A DNA stretch of 42,639 nucleotides from Chryseobacterium taeanense (GTDB lineage Bacteria > Bacteroidota > Bacteroidia > Flavobacteriales > Weeksellaceae): assembly GCF_900099685.1 (NCBI RefSeq), contig NZ_FNDW01000016.1, positions 1-42,639 on the forward strand, written 5' to 3'. Below the pieces are notes generated by a model. The model did not search any database, was not told the DNA's origin, and worked only from the letters and a program-made list of their open reading frames with translations. The position numbers were made by a program, and so were the translations under genes. This document shows, in pieces, positions 7,156 to 15,144 of this stretch (positions are counted from its first letter, which is position 1; each line of letters begins with the position of its first letter).

Positions 7156-8082
7156 ATGAAAGGAAAAATCATTAAATCTACGGGAAGCTGGTATCAGGTT
7201 TTAGAAATGGAAACCGGTAAAATTTTTGAAGCCAGAATTCGGGGTAAATTTAAACTGATAAAAACCAGACTCACCAATCCGCTTGCTGTAGGAGATTTTG
7301 TGGAATTTCAACTCGAACAGGATGACATTGCATGGATTACTAAAATCGAACCCCGCAGAAATTACCTGATCAGAAAATCTGTAAACCTTTCAAAAGAGGC
7401 ACACATTATTGCTTCTAATATTGATCTTGCCTGCTTTATCTTTACCTTAAAACACCCGGAAACATCCCTCGGGTTTCTTGATCGTTTTTTAGCATGTTGC
7501 GAAGCATATAATATCACTCCGCTGATTTTATTCAATAAAATAGATGTATTGCATCACGAAGAAATTGAAATTGTGAAAGATATAGAATTTCTTTATGGTG
7601 AAATAGGATATCAGACCTTAGAGATCTCATCTTATTCCCGATTGAATTTGGATAAACTAGAAGAAATTCTTAAAGATAAAACTTCAGTATTTTTCGGACA
7701 TTCAGGATGTGGTAAATCTACTTTGGTAAATGCGCTGCAACCCGGGCTCAATTTAAAGACTTCGGAAATTTCCGATACCCATTTGAAAGGTAAACATACT
7801 ACCACTTTTGCCCAAATGCACTTTTGGGATTTTGGTGGTAATGTTATTGATACACCAGGCGTTCGTGAATTTGCCATGATTGATATTGAAAAAGAAGAAG
7901 TACAACATTATTTTCCGGAAATTTTCAAAAAACGAGAAGAATGTAAATTTCACAACTGTCTTCACATCAATGAGCCAAAATGTGCCGTCATTGAAAGTCT
8001 TGAAACCGGAGAAATACAACATTCGAGATATTCAACATACATTAAGCTGATGGAAGAGGCTGAAGAAATCAATCAAAAATAA
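7156..8082 (+). CDS. rsgA: Ribosome small-subunit-dependent GTPase A
   Basis: 308 residues. Layout is that of circularly permuted GTPases: N-terminal OB fold (1-70), then G4 NKID (127-130), G1/P-loop GHSGCGKST (181-189), a switch region with the conserved HTT (KGKHTTTF), and G3 DTPG (232-235). A zinc knuckle follows: Cys263-x4-Cys268-x-His270-x5-Cys276. RsgA checks late maturation of the 30S subunit in the cytosol and hydrolyses GTP when bound to it. It has its own promoter and is followed by a weak hairpin at 8130-8157. Confidence 0.95.
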   Translation: MKGKIIKSTGSWYQVLEMETGKIFEARIRGKFKLIKTRLTNPLAVGDFVEFQLEQDDIAWITKIEPRRNYLIRKSVNLSKEAHIIASNIDLACFIFTLKHPETSLGFLDRFLACCEAYNITPLILFNKIDVLHHEEIEIVKDIEFLYGEIGYQTLEISSYSRLNLDKLEEILKDKTSVFFGHSGCGKSTLVNALQPGLNLKTSEISDTHLKGKHTTTFAQMHFWDFGGNVIDTPGVREFAMIDIEKEEVQHYFPEIFKKREECKFHNCLHINEPKCAVIESLETGEIQHSRYSTYIKLMEEAEEINQK

Positions 8083-8129
8083 TTCATTTTTTCTTAATAA
8101 TAAATTCATTTCAACATTCATTGATTTAA

Positions 8130-8157
8130 AACGAAGCAATAACTATTTGACTTCGTT
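8130..8157 (+). terminator. Weak hairpin after rsgA
   Basis: AACGAAG and CTTCGTT pair over a 14-base loop, followed by a T-rich stretch. It could end rsgA transcription; seven pairs only. Confidence 0.35.
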
Positions 8158-8211
8158 CTATTTATCGTTTTTAAAATTTACTTTGGAGATAAAAACCTTC
8201 GGAATGCCCAC

Positions 8212-8290
8212 CAATAAAAAACCCAGCCGAGGCTGGGTAAAAACTAATAACCATGAAAACTCAAATTAAACATGAGAATCACAACTATAT
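8212..8290 (-). ncRNA. Candidate minus-strand small RNA with strong terminator
   Basis: ACCCAGCC, GA, GGCTGGGT (8221-8238) is an eight-pair GC-rich hairpin. On the minus strand it is followed by six T; on the plus strand by A and C. It therefore reads as a minus-strand terminator, yet no minus-strand gene lies nearby (rsgA and ndk are both plus). A weak promoter on the minus strand is possible: TTTG, 16 bases, TATAGTTG at 8282-8289. That would give a transcript of about 60 bases. A nine-codon frame exists in it but may be chance. Nothing else is seen between rsgA and ndk. Confidence 0.3.
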
Positions 8291-8387
8291 AAGCAATTAG
8301 TGTGCCAAAGTTTAATTTCTATCACCATCATTAAATGTTATTTTTATGTTAAAATTTGTTTAAAAATAAAGTAACCGAATTTTTTTG

Positions 8388-8395
8388 TATTTTTG
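8388..8395 (+). promoter_or_regulatory. -7 promoter element of ndk
   Basis: TATTTTTG, exact TAnnTTTG match, 22 bases before the ATG at 8418. It overlaps the possible upstream TTG start, which is therefore rejected. Confidence 0.55.
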
Positions 8396-8417
8396 CGCCA
8401 TTAAAAAATATACATAT

Positions 8418-8834
8418 ATGTCTAACATTACATTCACCATGATTAAGCCTGATGCGGTAGCTGACGGACATATTGGTGCTATATTAGGTAAAATTGCTGA
8501 AGGAGGTTTCAAAATTAAAGCATTAAAACTTACGCAGCTTACTGTAGCTGATGCTAAAAAATTCTACGAGGTTCATGCTGAAAGACCATTCTATGGAGAA
8601 TTAGTTGATTTTATGAGTTCGGGGCCGATTGTTGCTGCTGTGTTGGAAAAGGATAATGCTGTTGAGGATTTCAGAACTTTAATCGGTGCTACTAACCCTG
8701 CGGAGGCTGCAGAAGGTACAATCAGAAAAATGTTTGCAAGAAGCATCGGAGAAAATGCTGTTCACGGTTCTGATTCTGATGAGAATGCTCTTATTGAAGC
8801 TAAATTTCACTTTTCAGGAAGAGAGATTTTCTAA
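8418..8834 (+). CDS. ndk: Nucleoside diphosphate kinase
   Basis: 138 residues, the normal length for the family. [14 protein letters not shown] at the start, and the active-site motif NAVHGSDS with the phospho-accepting His116. It moves the gamma phosphate from ATP to other nucleoside diphosphates through a phosphohistidine, in the cytosol. The ATG at 8418 was chosen because it gives the family's standard N-terminus and lies just after the promoter. Single gene, closed by a strong terminator at 8860-8890. Confidence 0.96.
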   Translation: MSNITFTMIKPDAVADGHIGAILGKIAEGGFKIKALKLTQLTVADAKKFYEVHAERPFYGELVDFMSSGPIVAAVLEKDNAVEDFRTLIGATNPAEAAEGTIRKMFARSIGENAVHGSDSDENALIEAKFHFSGREIF

Positions 8835-8859
8835 TAAAATTCACTTAAAAAATAATGAT

Positions 8860-8890
8860 CCGGAGAAATACTTTTTCTCCGGTTTTTTTT
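8860..8890 (+). terminator. Rho-independent terminator of ndk
   Basis: CCGGAGAAA, TACTT, TTTCTCCGG followed by eight T: a textbook terminator 25 bases after the ndk stop. Confidence 0.85.
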
Positions 8891-9084
8891 ATATTAAAAT
8901 AATCAATTGTAAATCAGATGGAAAGTCTGGTGAATAAATATGAATTAGGTATAAATACTGACTGGGAAAATCAGTGTTTTTACGGATGTTTTGCGTGATT
9001 TTTTTTGCCAATTTTACATTGTAATTAAAAACAAAACAATTACCAACGCTAATAACCATTAAAGACTCTGATTCGGTAAAGAAG

Positions 9085-9113
9085 AAAGGCAGCTCAACGA
9101 GCTGCCTTTTTGT
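9085..9113. terminator. Bidirectional terminator, mainly for rpe
   Basis: AAAGGCAGCTC, AAC, GAGCTGCCTTT with T runs on both strands. It ends rpe on the minus strand, whose stop is 20 bases away. On the plus strand ndk already has its own terminator, so the stretch 8891-9084 may or may not be transcribed; no gene is seen in it. Confidence 0.75.
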
Positions 9114-9132
9114 CATATATGCTTTTGTTTTG

Positions 9133-9783
9133 TCATATTTTCAACAATTCAATTGTTCTTTCAGGGTTTTCTGAGGAAAAAACAGCATTTCCAGCCACCA
9201 GAACATCTGCTCCTGCTTCAAATAATTTTGCAGCATTGTCAATATTCACGCCTCCGTCAATTTCAATAAGTGCTGTAGAATTGTTACTCAGGATAAGATC
9301 TTTTGTTTCAGCTATTTTTTTGTAAGTATTTTCAATAAATTTTTGCCCGCCAAATCCAGGATTCACGCTCATTAGCAATACCAGATCTACGTCGGCAATA
9401 ATATCCTCAAGCATTAGTACAGGAGTTGAAGGATTCAAAACAACACCTGCCTTTGCCCCTAAGCTCTGAATGTGGTGGATTGTTCTGTGAAGATGAATGC
9501 ATGCTTCATAGTGCACGGAAACGAGGTCTGCTCCCTGATTTATAAATTCTTCGACATACTTCTCTGGTTCTACGATCATTAGGTGTACATCAACAAACTT
9601 TTTGGCATGTTGCTGCACGGTTTTCATTACCGGAAAGCCGAATGAGATATTCGGGACAAATCTTCCGTCCATGACATCCACATGAAACCAATCGGCCTGT
9701 GAATTATTAACCATTTCAATATCTCTCTGCAGGTTGCCGAAATCGGCCGCCAAAAGGGAAGGAGCAATAAGCTTTGTTTTCAT
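9133..9783 (-). CDS. rpe: Ribulose-phosphate 3-epimerase
   Basis: 216 residues, a TIM barrel of usual length. Family motifs: PSLLAADFGNLQRDI near the start, HVDVMDGRFVPNISFG with the metal-binding His and catalytic Asp, VHLMIVEPEKY, MSVNPGFGGQKF, and EIDGGVN with the second Asp. It interconverts ribulose 5-phosphate and xylulose 5-phosphate in the pentose phosphate pathway. It is the last of three minus-strand genes (M42 peptidase, small membrane protein, rpe); the gap to the membrane protein gene is 50 bases, so cotranscription is possible. Confidence 0.95.
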   Translation of the reverse strand: MKTKLIAPSLLAADFGNLQRDIEMVNNSQADWFHVDVMDGRFVPNISFGFPVMKTVQQHAKKFVDVHLMIVEPEKYVEEFINQGADLVSVHYEACIHLHRTIHHIQSLGAKAGVVLNPSTPVLMLEDIIADVDLVLLMSVNPGFGGQKFIENTYKKIAETKDLILSNNSTALIEIDGGVNIDNAAKLFEAGADVLVAGNAVFSSENPERTIELLKI

Positions 9784-9833
9784 TTTTTACTTTTATACTT
9801 TACTTTATTCTTTATTTCTTATTTGTAAAAATA

Positions 9834-10115
9834 TTAATACAAATACAGGAAAAAGCTACCAAAAATAATGGTCTCAATAATTGCTAATTTAATATTATTA
9901 ATTTTAAGCACTAACAATCGGTCAATCATAAATAAACCTAAAGGAACTATACTGAAGACGAGAAGTGTTTCGAGAACCATATTATAAGCTGACCCAATCT
10001 TAGGAGGATCGAACCATTTATATACAACAGCATAAATAATGTAAGCAAAGTATAGAGCTGTCATAATGGATATAAATGTTGGCTTCCTGACCAGATGATT
10101 AATGAAGCTATTCAT
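9834..10115 (-). CDS. Small integral membrane protein, function unknown
   Basis: 93 residues with about three hydrophobic segments (roughly 15-32, 44-65 and 74-92) and a short basic loop (DRLLVLKINNIK). I do not recognise the family. The start codon lies one base after the stop codon of the M42 peptidase gene, so translation is almost surely coupled. It may sit in the inner membrane. Its role next to a peptidase and an epimerase is not apparent. Confidence 0.75.
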   Translation of the reverse strand: MNSFINHLVRKPTFISIMTALYFAYIIYAVVYKWFDPPKIGSAYNMVLETLLVFSIVPLGLFMIDRLLVLKINNIKLAIIETIIFGSFFLYLY

Positions 10116-10116
10116 C

Positions 10117-11190
10117 CTAGTGATATTTCAGTTTCATTTCAGGCTGGATTTTTAGAAGTGTTTCATAAATCAATTTAATTACATTTCCTACATCTTCCTT
10201 GGAAACCATTTCTACGGTGGTGTGCATATATCGCAAAGGCAATGAAATTAATGCACTCGGAACCCCTCCGTTTGAATGGGCAAAAGCATCGGTATCTGTA
10301 CCGGTCATTCTGCTCGCGGCGGCTCTCTGGAATGGAATCTTCTTATTTTTTGCCGTTTCGATAATCAATTCTCTTATAGTATGATGAACACTTGGTGCAA
10401 AAAATATAACCGGTCCGTCGCCACATTTCTGATCACCTTCCTTTTTCTTTTCGATCATAGGTGTCGATGTATCATGAGTAACATCTGTCACAATGGCAAT
10501 ATTGGGTTTAATTGTATCTGCAATCATATCTGCGCCATACAATCCTACTTCCTCCTGAACCGAATTGGTGATGTACAAGCCAAAAGGAAGTGATTTTTTA
10601 TTTTCTTTTAAGAGACGTGCTACTTCAGCAATCATAAATCCACCGATTCTGTTGTCTAAAGCTCTGCAAACAAAATATCTCTCATTCATTTCAAAGAATT
10701 CGTCAGGATAGGTAATCATGCAGCCTACATATATTCCCATCTCTTCAACCTCTTTTTTTGAAGTGGCACCACAGTCGATAAATATATTTTCTATTTTTGG
10801 TGTAGGTTCGTTCTGGTTTGTTCTGGTATGGATAGCCGGCCATCCGAAAACACCTTTCACAATTCCTTTTTCACCATGAATATGAACTACTTTTGATGGA
10901 GCAATCGTTTGGTCAGAACCTCCGTTTCGGATTACATAAATGAGTCCGTCATCAGTAATATAATTCACATACCATGAGATCTCATCGGCATGAGCCTCAA
11001 TTACCACTTTAAATTCAGCTTCAGGATTTATGATACCGTAACATGTTCCATAATGATCTACCTCAACTTTGTCAACATAAGGCTTGATGTAATCCATCCA
11101 GATTTTCTGCCCTTCATGCTCATAACCAGTAGGAGACGAGGTATTTAAATATTTTTCTAAAAATTTCAAAGATTTCTTGTCAAACTTCAT
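10117..11190 (-). CDS. M42-family metallopeptidase (FrvX/endoglucanase-M type aminopeptidase)
   Basis: 357 residues. Binuclear metal site of the M42 family: His67 and Asp69 (EAHADEIS), bridging Asp179 (RALDNRIGG), catalytic Glu213-Glu214 (VQEEVGLYGA), Asp236 (IVTDVTHDT), and a C-terminal His (RYMHTTVEM). A dimerisation/lid insertion lies about 75-160. These cytosolic enzymes form large tetrahedral assemblies and clip N-terminal residues from peptides; the specificity cannot be read here. It overlaps no neighbour but is transcribed just ahead of the small membrane protein (1 base gap). Confidence 0.9.
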   Translation of the reverse strand: MKFDKKSLKFLEKYLNTSSPTGYEHEGQKIWMDYIKPYVDKVEVDHYGTCYGIINPEAEFKVVIEAHADEISWYVNYITDDGLIYVIRNGGSDQTIAPSKVVHIHGEKGIVKGVFGWPAIHTRTNQNEPTPKIENIFIDCGATSKKEVEEMGIYVGCMITYPDEFFEMNERYFVCRALDNRIGGFMIAEVARLLKENKKSLPFGLYITNSVQEEVGLYGADMIADTIKPNIAIVTDVTHDTSTPMIEKKKEGDQKCGDGPVIFFAPSVHHTIRELIIETAKNKKIPFQRAAASRMTGTDTDAFAHSNGGVPSALISLPLRYMHTTVEMVSKEDVGNVIKLIYETLLKIQPEMKLKYH

Positions 11191-11208
11191 AAAAAGGAAT
11201 GATTTTTG
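11177..11208 (+). promoter_or_regulatory. Probable promoter of the DUF4294 gene
   Basis: TTG (11177-11179), 21 bases, GATTTTTG (11201-11208), one base off the TAnnTTTG element. It lies 33 bases before the ATG at 11242 and overlaps the start of the divergent peptidase gene. Confidence 0.4.
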
Positions 11209-11241
11209 CGTTTAAATTTCTTTATAATAGCTGTAAAAATA

Positions 11242-11946
11242 ATGAAATTTAGCAAGATTATTTATCTTTATCTTTTCTTTTTTGGGGTGAGTGCTTTTGG
11301 TCAGAAAGATTCTGTTATTGCAAAACCGCTAAGTCAATATCCTCAGGAATTATTAAAGGTAGACGAATTCGGAAATAAATATTTTTATGATGAAAGGCAG
11401 AAAGCTAAGATTTATGAAATAAATGGGGAGACCGTTGTGGTAATGGACGAATTGATTTTGCTTAATAAGCCTAAATTCAATAACCAGCTAGACAGAAATT
11501 ATTACTATTTTCTTAATAAAAAACTGTACAGAGTGTACCCTTTATTTGTAACTGCTTTGCAGCAATACAGGGATATACAGGGTGAAATGACCAATATGGA
11601 CAGTAAAGCAAAAAGAAGGTATATAAAAGACCGACAGAATATGCTTGCCGATCAATATGAAAAACAGCTTCGCGATCTTACCACAACAGAAGGACAGATA
11701 TTCGCCAAATTGATGAACAGGGCTACCGGGAAAAATGTCTATGAAATCATCAGGGAATTAAGGGGAGGATGGAGCGCCTTCTGGTGGAACCTAAAAGGTA
11801 AAATGGCAGACATTGATCTTAAAGACAAGTATGACCCTCATGCCAACAGAACCGATGAATACCTTGAATCGCTGCTTCAATCAAACTGGAATTCAGGCTA
11901 TCTTCAGCCTTATCCTGGAGCAGGTGATTTTAAAATCTACAAATAA
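11242..11946 (+). CDS. Secreted DUF4294-domain protein
   Basis: 234 residues with a signal peptide (MKFSKIIYLYLFFFGVSAFG, cut near Q21). The rest matches the DUF4294 pattern: EINGETVVVMDELILLN, a long helical segment (LYRVYPLFVTALQQYRDI on), then LTTTEGQIFAKLMNRATGKN and RGGWSAFWWNLKGKM. DUF4294 is confined largely to Bacteroidota and has no known function. The ATG at 11242 is preferred over the one at 11206 because it begins a clean signal peptide and the probable promoter overlaps the upstream ATG. Confidence 0.85.
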   Translation: MKFSKIIYLYLFFFGVSAFGQKDSVIAKPLSQYPQELLKVDEFGNKYFYDERQKAKIYEINGETVVVMDELILLNKPKFNNQLDRNYYYFLNKKLYRVYPLFVTALQQYRDIQGEMTNMDSKAKRRYIKDRQNMLADQYEKQLRDLTTTEGQIFAKLMNRATGKNVYEIIRELRGGWSAFWWNLKGKMADIDLKDKYDPHANRTDEYLESLLQSNWNSGYLQPYPGAGDFKIYK

Positions 11947-11957
11947 TATCAGCATAA

Positions 11958-11992
11958 AAAAATTCCTGTAAGTTTTTTACAGGAATTTTTCT
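11958..11992. terminator. Bidirectional terminator between DUF4294 and the NUDIX gene
   Basis: AAAAATTCCTGTAA and TTACAGGAATTTTT: 14 paired bases with a short T-rich loop, A and T runs on both sides. It serves both convergent genes; the stop codon of the NUDIX gene lies inside it. Confidence 0.85.
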
Positions 11993-12393
11993 TTCAGTTT
12001 ATCAAAAACAATTTTATCAATAGGAAGTACAAAAGGATTATCGGATCTGCTGATATCTATCCATTCGGTTTTTTCTATGCATGGATCAAGAATCAGAAAA
12101 TCTTCTTCATTGGTAATATTCACCAGATAATAAATGGTAAGTAACTGTTCATTTTCCCGGAAGCGTGAAACCAGGAAATCTTCCTGAGTGTAGAAATGTT
12201 CTACGACTTCTATCTTTACATTTAATTCTTCATCAAACTCGCGGTGCAGGCATTCTATCGTTCCTTCTCCAAATTCCAAACCTCCACCCGGAAATTTCAT
12301 TAATGGTTCGCCAGCATATTCTTCAAATAAGGCCAGGACTTTTTTATCCTTCACTGCACAGGCATAAACCCTAATGTTGATCTTATCTATCAT
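11977..12393 (-). CDS. NUDIX hydrolase
   Basis: 138 residues. The Nudix box runs from Gly37 to Val59: GGLEFGEGTIECLHREFDEE, then LNV. It matches Gx5Ex7REUxEExGU except that the last Gly is Asn58. Such enzymes split nucleoside diphosphates linked to other groups, with a metal ion held by the REUxEE glutamates. The size and the ADP-ribose-type N-terminus (INIRVYACAVKDKKVLALFE) suggest a broad pyrophosphatase; the substrate is unknown. Convergent with the DUF4294 gene and sharing its terminator. Confidence 0.88.
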   Translation of the reverse strand: MIDKINIRVYACAVKDKKVLALFEEYAGEPLMKFPGGGLEFGEGTIECLHREFDEELNVKIEVVEHFYTQEDFLVSRFRENEQLLTIYYLVNITNEEDFLILDPCIEKTEWIDISRSDNPFVLPIDKIVFDKLKEKFL

Positions 12394-12749
12394 ATATAAT
12401 AATTTGTATTGCTAAATTAAGAAATTAACTGCAAAACGTCTGTGCAAAGCATTAAACTATTTTGAAATCATTTAATCAGCTTTGAATTAATCCTAAATTT
12501 CAGTATATTTAAAGATAAACGTTTAACCAAAATCATTATCAACATCACTAAAAATACTAATTTGATGTGCTTAATTTAGGCAATATAAATTTAATTTTTT
12601 TATAAGGTGTTGTTTTTCAGTTGTTTTTATATTGGATTTGTATTAATTTAAAAAGGCGCTAAACTACAATTATTTCTGAAACAGCCAAAAAATAATGCTA
12701 TTGTTTTTTATCTCTATTAAAGAATATTTTTGTGCTAAAGTAAATCACA
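12394..12749. promoter_or_regulatory. Intergenic region with LacI-like operator and promoter
   Basis: 356 AT-rich bases without a gene. At 12516-12525 lies TAAACGTTTA, a perfect palindrome centred on CG, the usual form of a LacI-family half-site pair. At 12701-12732 lies a good promoter: TTG, 21 bases, TATTTTTG, 17 bases before the LacI gene. The operator is about 230 bases from the gene, so autoregulation would need a distant or second site. Confidence 0.45.
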
Positions 12750-13748
12750 ATGAAAAGAGCTTCTATAAAAGACATTGCAAGAATCGCGGGTGTTTCCGTA
12801 GCAACGGTATCGTATGTTCTCAACCGAAAAGAAGGAAGCAGAATCAGCGAAGCTACGCAGAAGAAAATACTGGAAGTTGCGGAAAATATCAATTATACTC
12901 CCAATAAGATTGCCAAAAGTCTGAAAATGAGCAAGAGTAAACTGATAGGTCTTATTGTGGCAGATATCTCAAATGATTTTTACTCCAATATTGCAAGAAG
13001 CATTGAAGATGAAGCCATGAAACTTGGATACACTCTTCTGATCGGAAGCTGCGATGAGAATCCCGAAAAATTTAAAAAGCTTACAGAGCTGTTTTCCGAG
13101 CAGCAGGTCGACGGAATGATCGTGGCTCCCGTAGTAGACTCTGATGATGCAATTAACAAGCTGATTAGGGAAGAGTACCCGATTGTGACCATTGACCGTT
13201 ACCTGAAAAATATAAACCTCCCTGGGGTAATGATTAACAATTTCGAGGTTTCACAGTATATCTGTGACTATTTGCTTAAAAAAAACTTTAATGAACTGAT
13301 TTACGTCGGTTACGATACGGAATTACCACATCTTCTTGACAGGCAGCATGGTTTTGATGAAAGAATTGAAAAATCAGGTATTGCGGTAAAGAGAATTTTG
13401 ACAGGCATTCATAATATTACCGAAGAAGTACACAAACAATTAAAAAATAAACTTGATCTTTCTAAAAAGACAGCTATCTATTTTTCAAGCAACAAATTGG
13501 GAATTGCAGGTCTCCGATATCTTATTGACAATGATATCAAAGTTCCGGAAGATGTTTCCTTGGTGGCTTTCGATGAAACCGAGGCTTATTATCTTTTTCC
13601 TACGGAAGTGAGTTTCGTACAACAACCTTTAGCAGAGATGGCAAGAGAATCGGTGAAACTTCTTGACCAACAGATTAATCATTATAACCCTGATGGAAAA
13701 AGAGTGACTTTTCAGGCAAAATTCATGCAGCGGAATTCTGTAGAATGA
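12750..13748 (+). CDS. LacI-family transcriptional regulator
   Basis: 332 residues. N-terminal LacI helix-turn-helix and hinge (1-60): KRASIKDIARIAGVSVATVS, YVLN, then TPNKIAKSLKMSKSKLIGLI. The remainder is a periplasmic-binding-protein-like sugar domain with DISNDFYSNIARSIEDEA and QQVDGMIVAP, ending in the dimerisation part (VSLVAFDETEAYYLFPTEVS). It would be released from or bound to DNA by a sugar or sugar phosphate. The sugar kinase that follows after 25 bases is its most likely target and suggests fructose or a related hexose as signal. Confidence 0.92.
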   Translation: MKRASIKDIARIAGVSVATVSYVLNRKEGSRISEATQKKILEVAENINYTPNKIAKSLKMSKSKLIGLIVADISNDFYSNIARSIEDEAMKLGYTLLIGSCDENPEKFKKLTELFSEQQVDGMIVAPVVDSDDAINKLIREEYPIVTIDRYLKNINLPGVMINNFEVSQYICDYLLKKNFNELIYVGYDTELPHLLDRQHGFDERIEKSGIAVKRILTGIHNITEEVHKQLKNKLDLSKKTAIYFSSNKLGIAGLRYLIDNDIKVPEDVSLVAFDETEAYYLFPTEVSFVQQPLAEMARESVKLLDQQINHYNPDGKRVTFQAKFMQRNSVE

Positions 13749-13773
13749 TAATTTTAATTTTTAAAACAGACAA

Positions 13774-14679
13774 ATGAAAGATAAACAACCTTATATAGTA
13801 TGTTTTGGTGAGGTTTTATGGGATGTTTTTCCTGAAGGTAAACGAGCGGGAGGAGCACCATTCAACGTAGCCTATAATGTTCATAAAATGGGTTTTGATG
13901 CGAAAGTACTCAGTAAAATCGGAAAAGACGATCTTGGTCAAAAACTTATACAGCAGATCAGCAATTGGGGGATTTCTACCGAATATATTCAGATTGATGA
14001 GTGCTATCCCACCAGTACAGTAATTGCGAAGATTGATGAACACAACGAAGCAACATATGAAATCATTAATAACGTTGCATGGGATCATATTGAATTCAAT
14101 CCTAATCACAATGAATTAATAACCAATGCAGAAGCATTTGTATTCGGAAGTCTTTCTTCAAGAAACGAAGAAACTAAAAACACACTTTTCCGACTTCTTG
14201 AAATGGCAAAACTCAAAGTTTTTGATGTTAATTTAAGACCTCCTTTTATTGATATCGAATTGATTAAAACTCTTTTACTTAAATCTGATATTGTTAAAAT
14301 AAATAAACTCGAATTGCATCAGATCATCGATTTCATCGGTGAAAAATTTAATACAGAAGAGCAAGCTGTAAAGTTGATTCAGAACCATTTCGATATTGGA
14401 GAAGTTATTCTTACAAAAGGAAGCGAAGGAGCAATATATTTTGTACAGGATCAACACTACGCTTTTCCGGCATTACCGATTAGTATTGCTGATACGGTTG
14501 GAAGCGGAGATTCTTTTTTATCAGGATTTATTTCAAAAAGAATTCAAAAGGGAACGACTCCTGAAGAAATACTCAGAGAAGCTATTGCATTAGGCGCATT
14601 TATTACTTCAAAATCCGGAGCTTGTCCGGAATACGAATATTCCGACTTTGAGAAATTTAAGGCGAAAAGTTTTCTCTGA
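13774..14679 (+). CDS. PfkB-family carbohydrate kinase, probably fructokinase
   Basis: 301 residues. Both PfkB signatures are present: the N-terminal GGAPFNVAYNVHKMG (26-40) and the C-terminal DTVGSGDSFLSGF starting at Asp240, with the catalytic base Asp246. The N-terminal FGEVLWDVFP is typical of fructokinases, which phosphorylate fructose at O6 with ATP. It is in an operon with a LacI regulator but without a transporter or a sucrose/levan hydrolase nearby, which is unusual for a sugar-use locus. Its exact sugar remains inferred. Confidence 0.85.
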   Translation: MKDKQPYIVCFGEVLWDVFPEGKRAGGAPFNVAYNVHKMGFDAKVLSKIGKDDLGQKLIQQISNWGISTEYIQIDECYPTSTVIAKIDEHNEATYEIINNVAWDHIEFNPNHNELITNAEAFVFGSLSSRNEETKNTLFRLLEMAKLKVFDVNLRPPFIDIELIKTLLLKSDIVKINKLELHQIIDFIGEKFNTEEQAVKLIQNHFDIGEVILTKGSEGAIYFVQDQHYAFPALPISIADTVGSGDSFLSGFISKRIQKGTTPEEILREAIALGAFITSKSGACPEYEYSDFEKFKAKSFL

Positions 14680-14786
14680 AACAAAAGGGCTACCACATAA
14701 ATGATAATCATGGAAAATTTTATTTAAAATCTGTAATAATTGAGAGCTGATTTCGTTTTAAATTTAAATCAACAAAATTAAACGAT

Positions 14787-14921
14787 ATGAAAAATTTAAA
14801 AAAGCTGACAAAAACAGAGCTTAAATCATTGTATGGCGGAGAACCCAAAAAGTATTGCGTTTACTGCGAAAGACTAAACAAAACAGTATGTAGTGAGATT
14901 CCGATCGCACAATGTCCTTAA
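14787..14921 (+). CDS. Double-glycine-leader peptide (bacteriocin-like, 44 residues)
   Basis: The leader MKNLKKLTKTELKSLYGG has the amphipathic helix and Gly-Gly end of peptides processed by C39-peptidase ABC exporters. The core of 26 residues has four cysteines (24, 27, 35, 43 of the precursor), in the order C-x2-C-x7-C-x7-C, ending in Cys-Pro. Similar short peptides are frequent orphans in Chryseobacterium-like genomes. No exporter, modification enzyme or immunity gene is seen nearby. A terminator follows at 14929-14954. The function (antibacterial, signalling or other) is not known. Confidence 0.7.
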   Translation: MKNLKKLTKTELKSLYGGEPKKYCVYCERLNKTVCSEIPIAQCP

Positions 14922-14928
14922 TCTTTTA

Positions 14929-14954
14929 AAACCGCTTTTTCAGGCGGTTTTTTG
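14929..14954 (+). terminator. Terminator of the GG-leader peptide gene
   Basis: AAACCGC, loop, GCGGTTT followed by TTTT; 8 bases after the stop. Confidence 0.8.
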
Positions 14955-15107
14955 TTTGGGCTAATCCTGAATTTATAACGTAATTGGTGTTTCTTCTGAG
15001 AATGTAGGCCGGTAAAAATATATTGACACATTTTGAAGTTGATCTGGTTTATTTCTAAAGATTTGAAAAGTGAATAAGCGTTTGGTTTTATTGATGATTT
15101 GGCATCC

Positions 15108-15131
15108 TGATTGATAATTATATATCAATCA
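15108..15131 (+). promoter_or_regulatory. Perfect 24-base palindrome before the small lipoprotein gene
   Basis: TGATTGATA, six bases ATTATA, TATCAATCA: nine-base arms without mismatch, 13 bases before the ATG at 15145. It could be an operator, or a hairpin that hides the start region of the message. Confidence 0.45.
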
Positions 15132-15144
15132 CAAATCAAGACTT

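Noticed and set aside
13774..14679. Ribokinase or adenosine kinase instead of fructokinase
   Set aside because: The N-terminal FGEVLWD and GGAPFNVA pattern favours fructokinase; the neighbouring LacI regulator agrees, though it is not proof.
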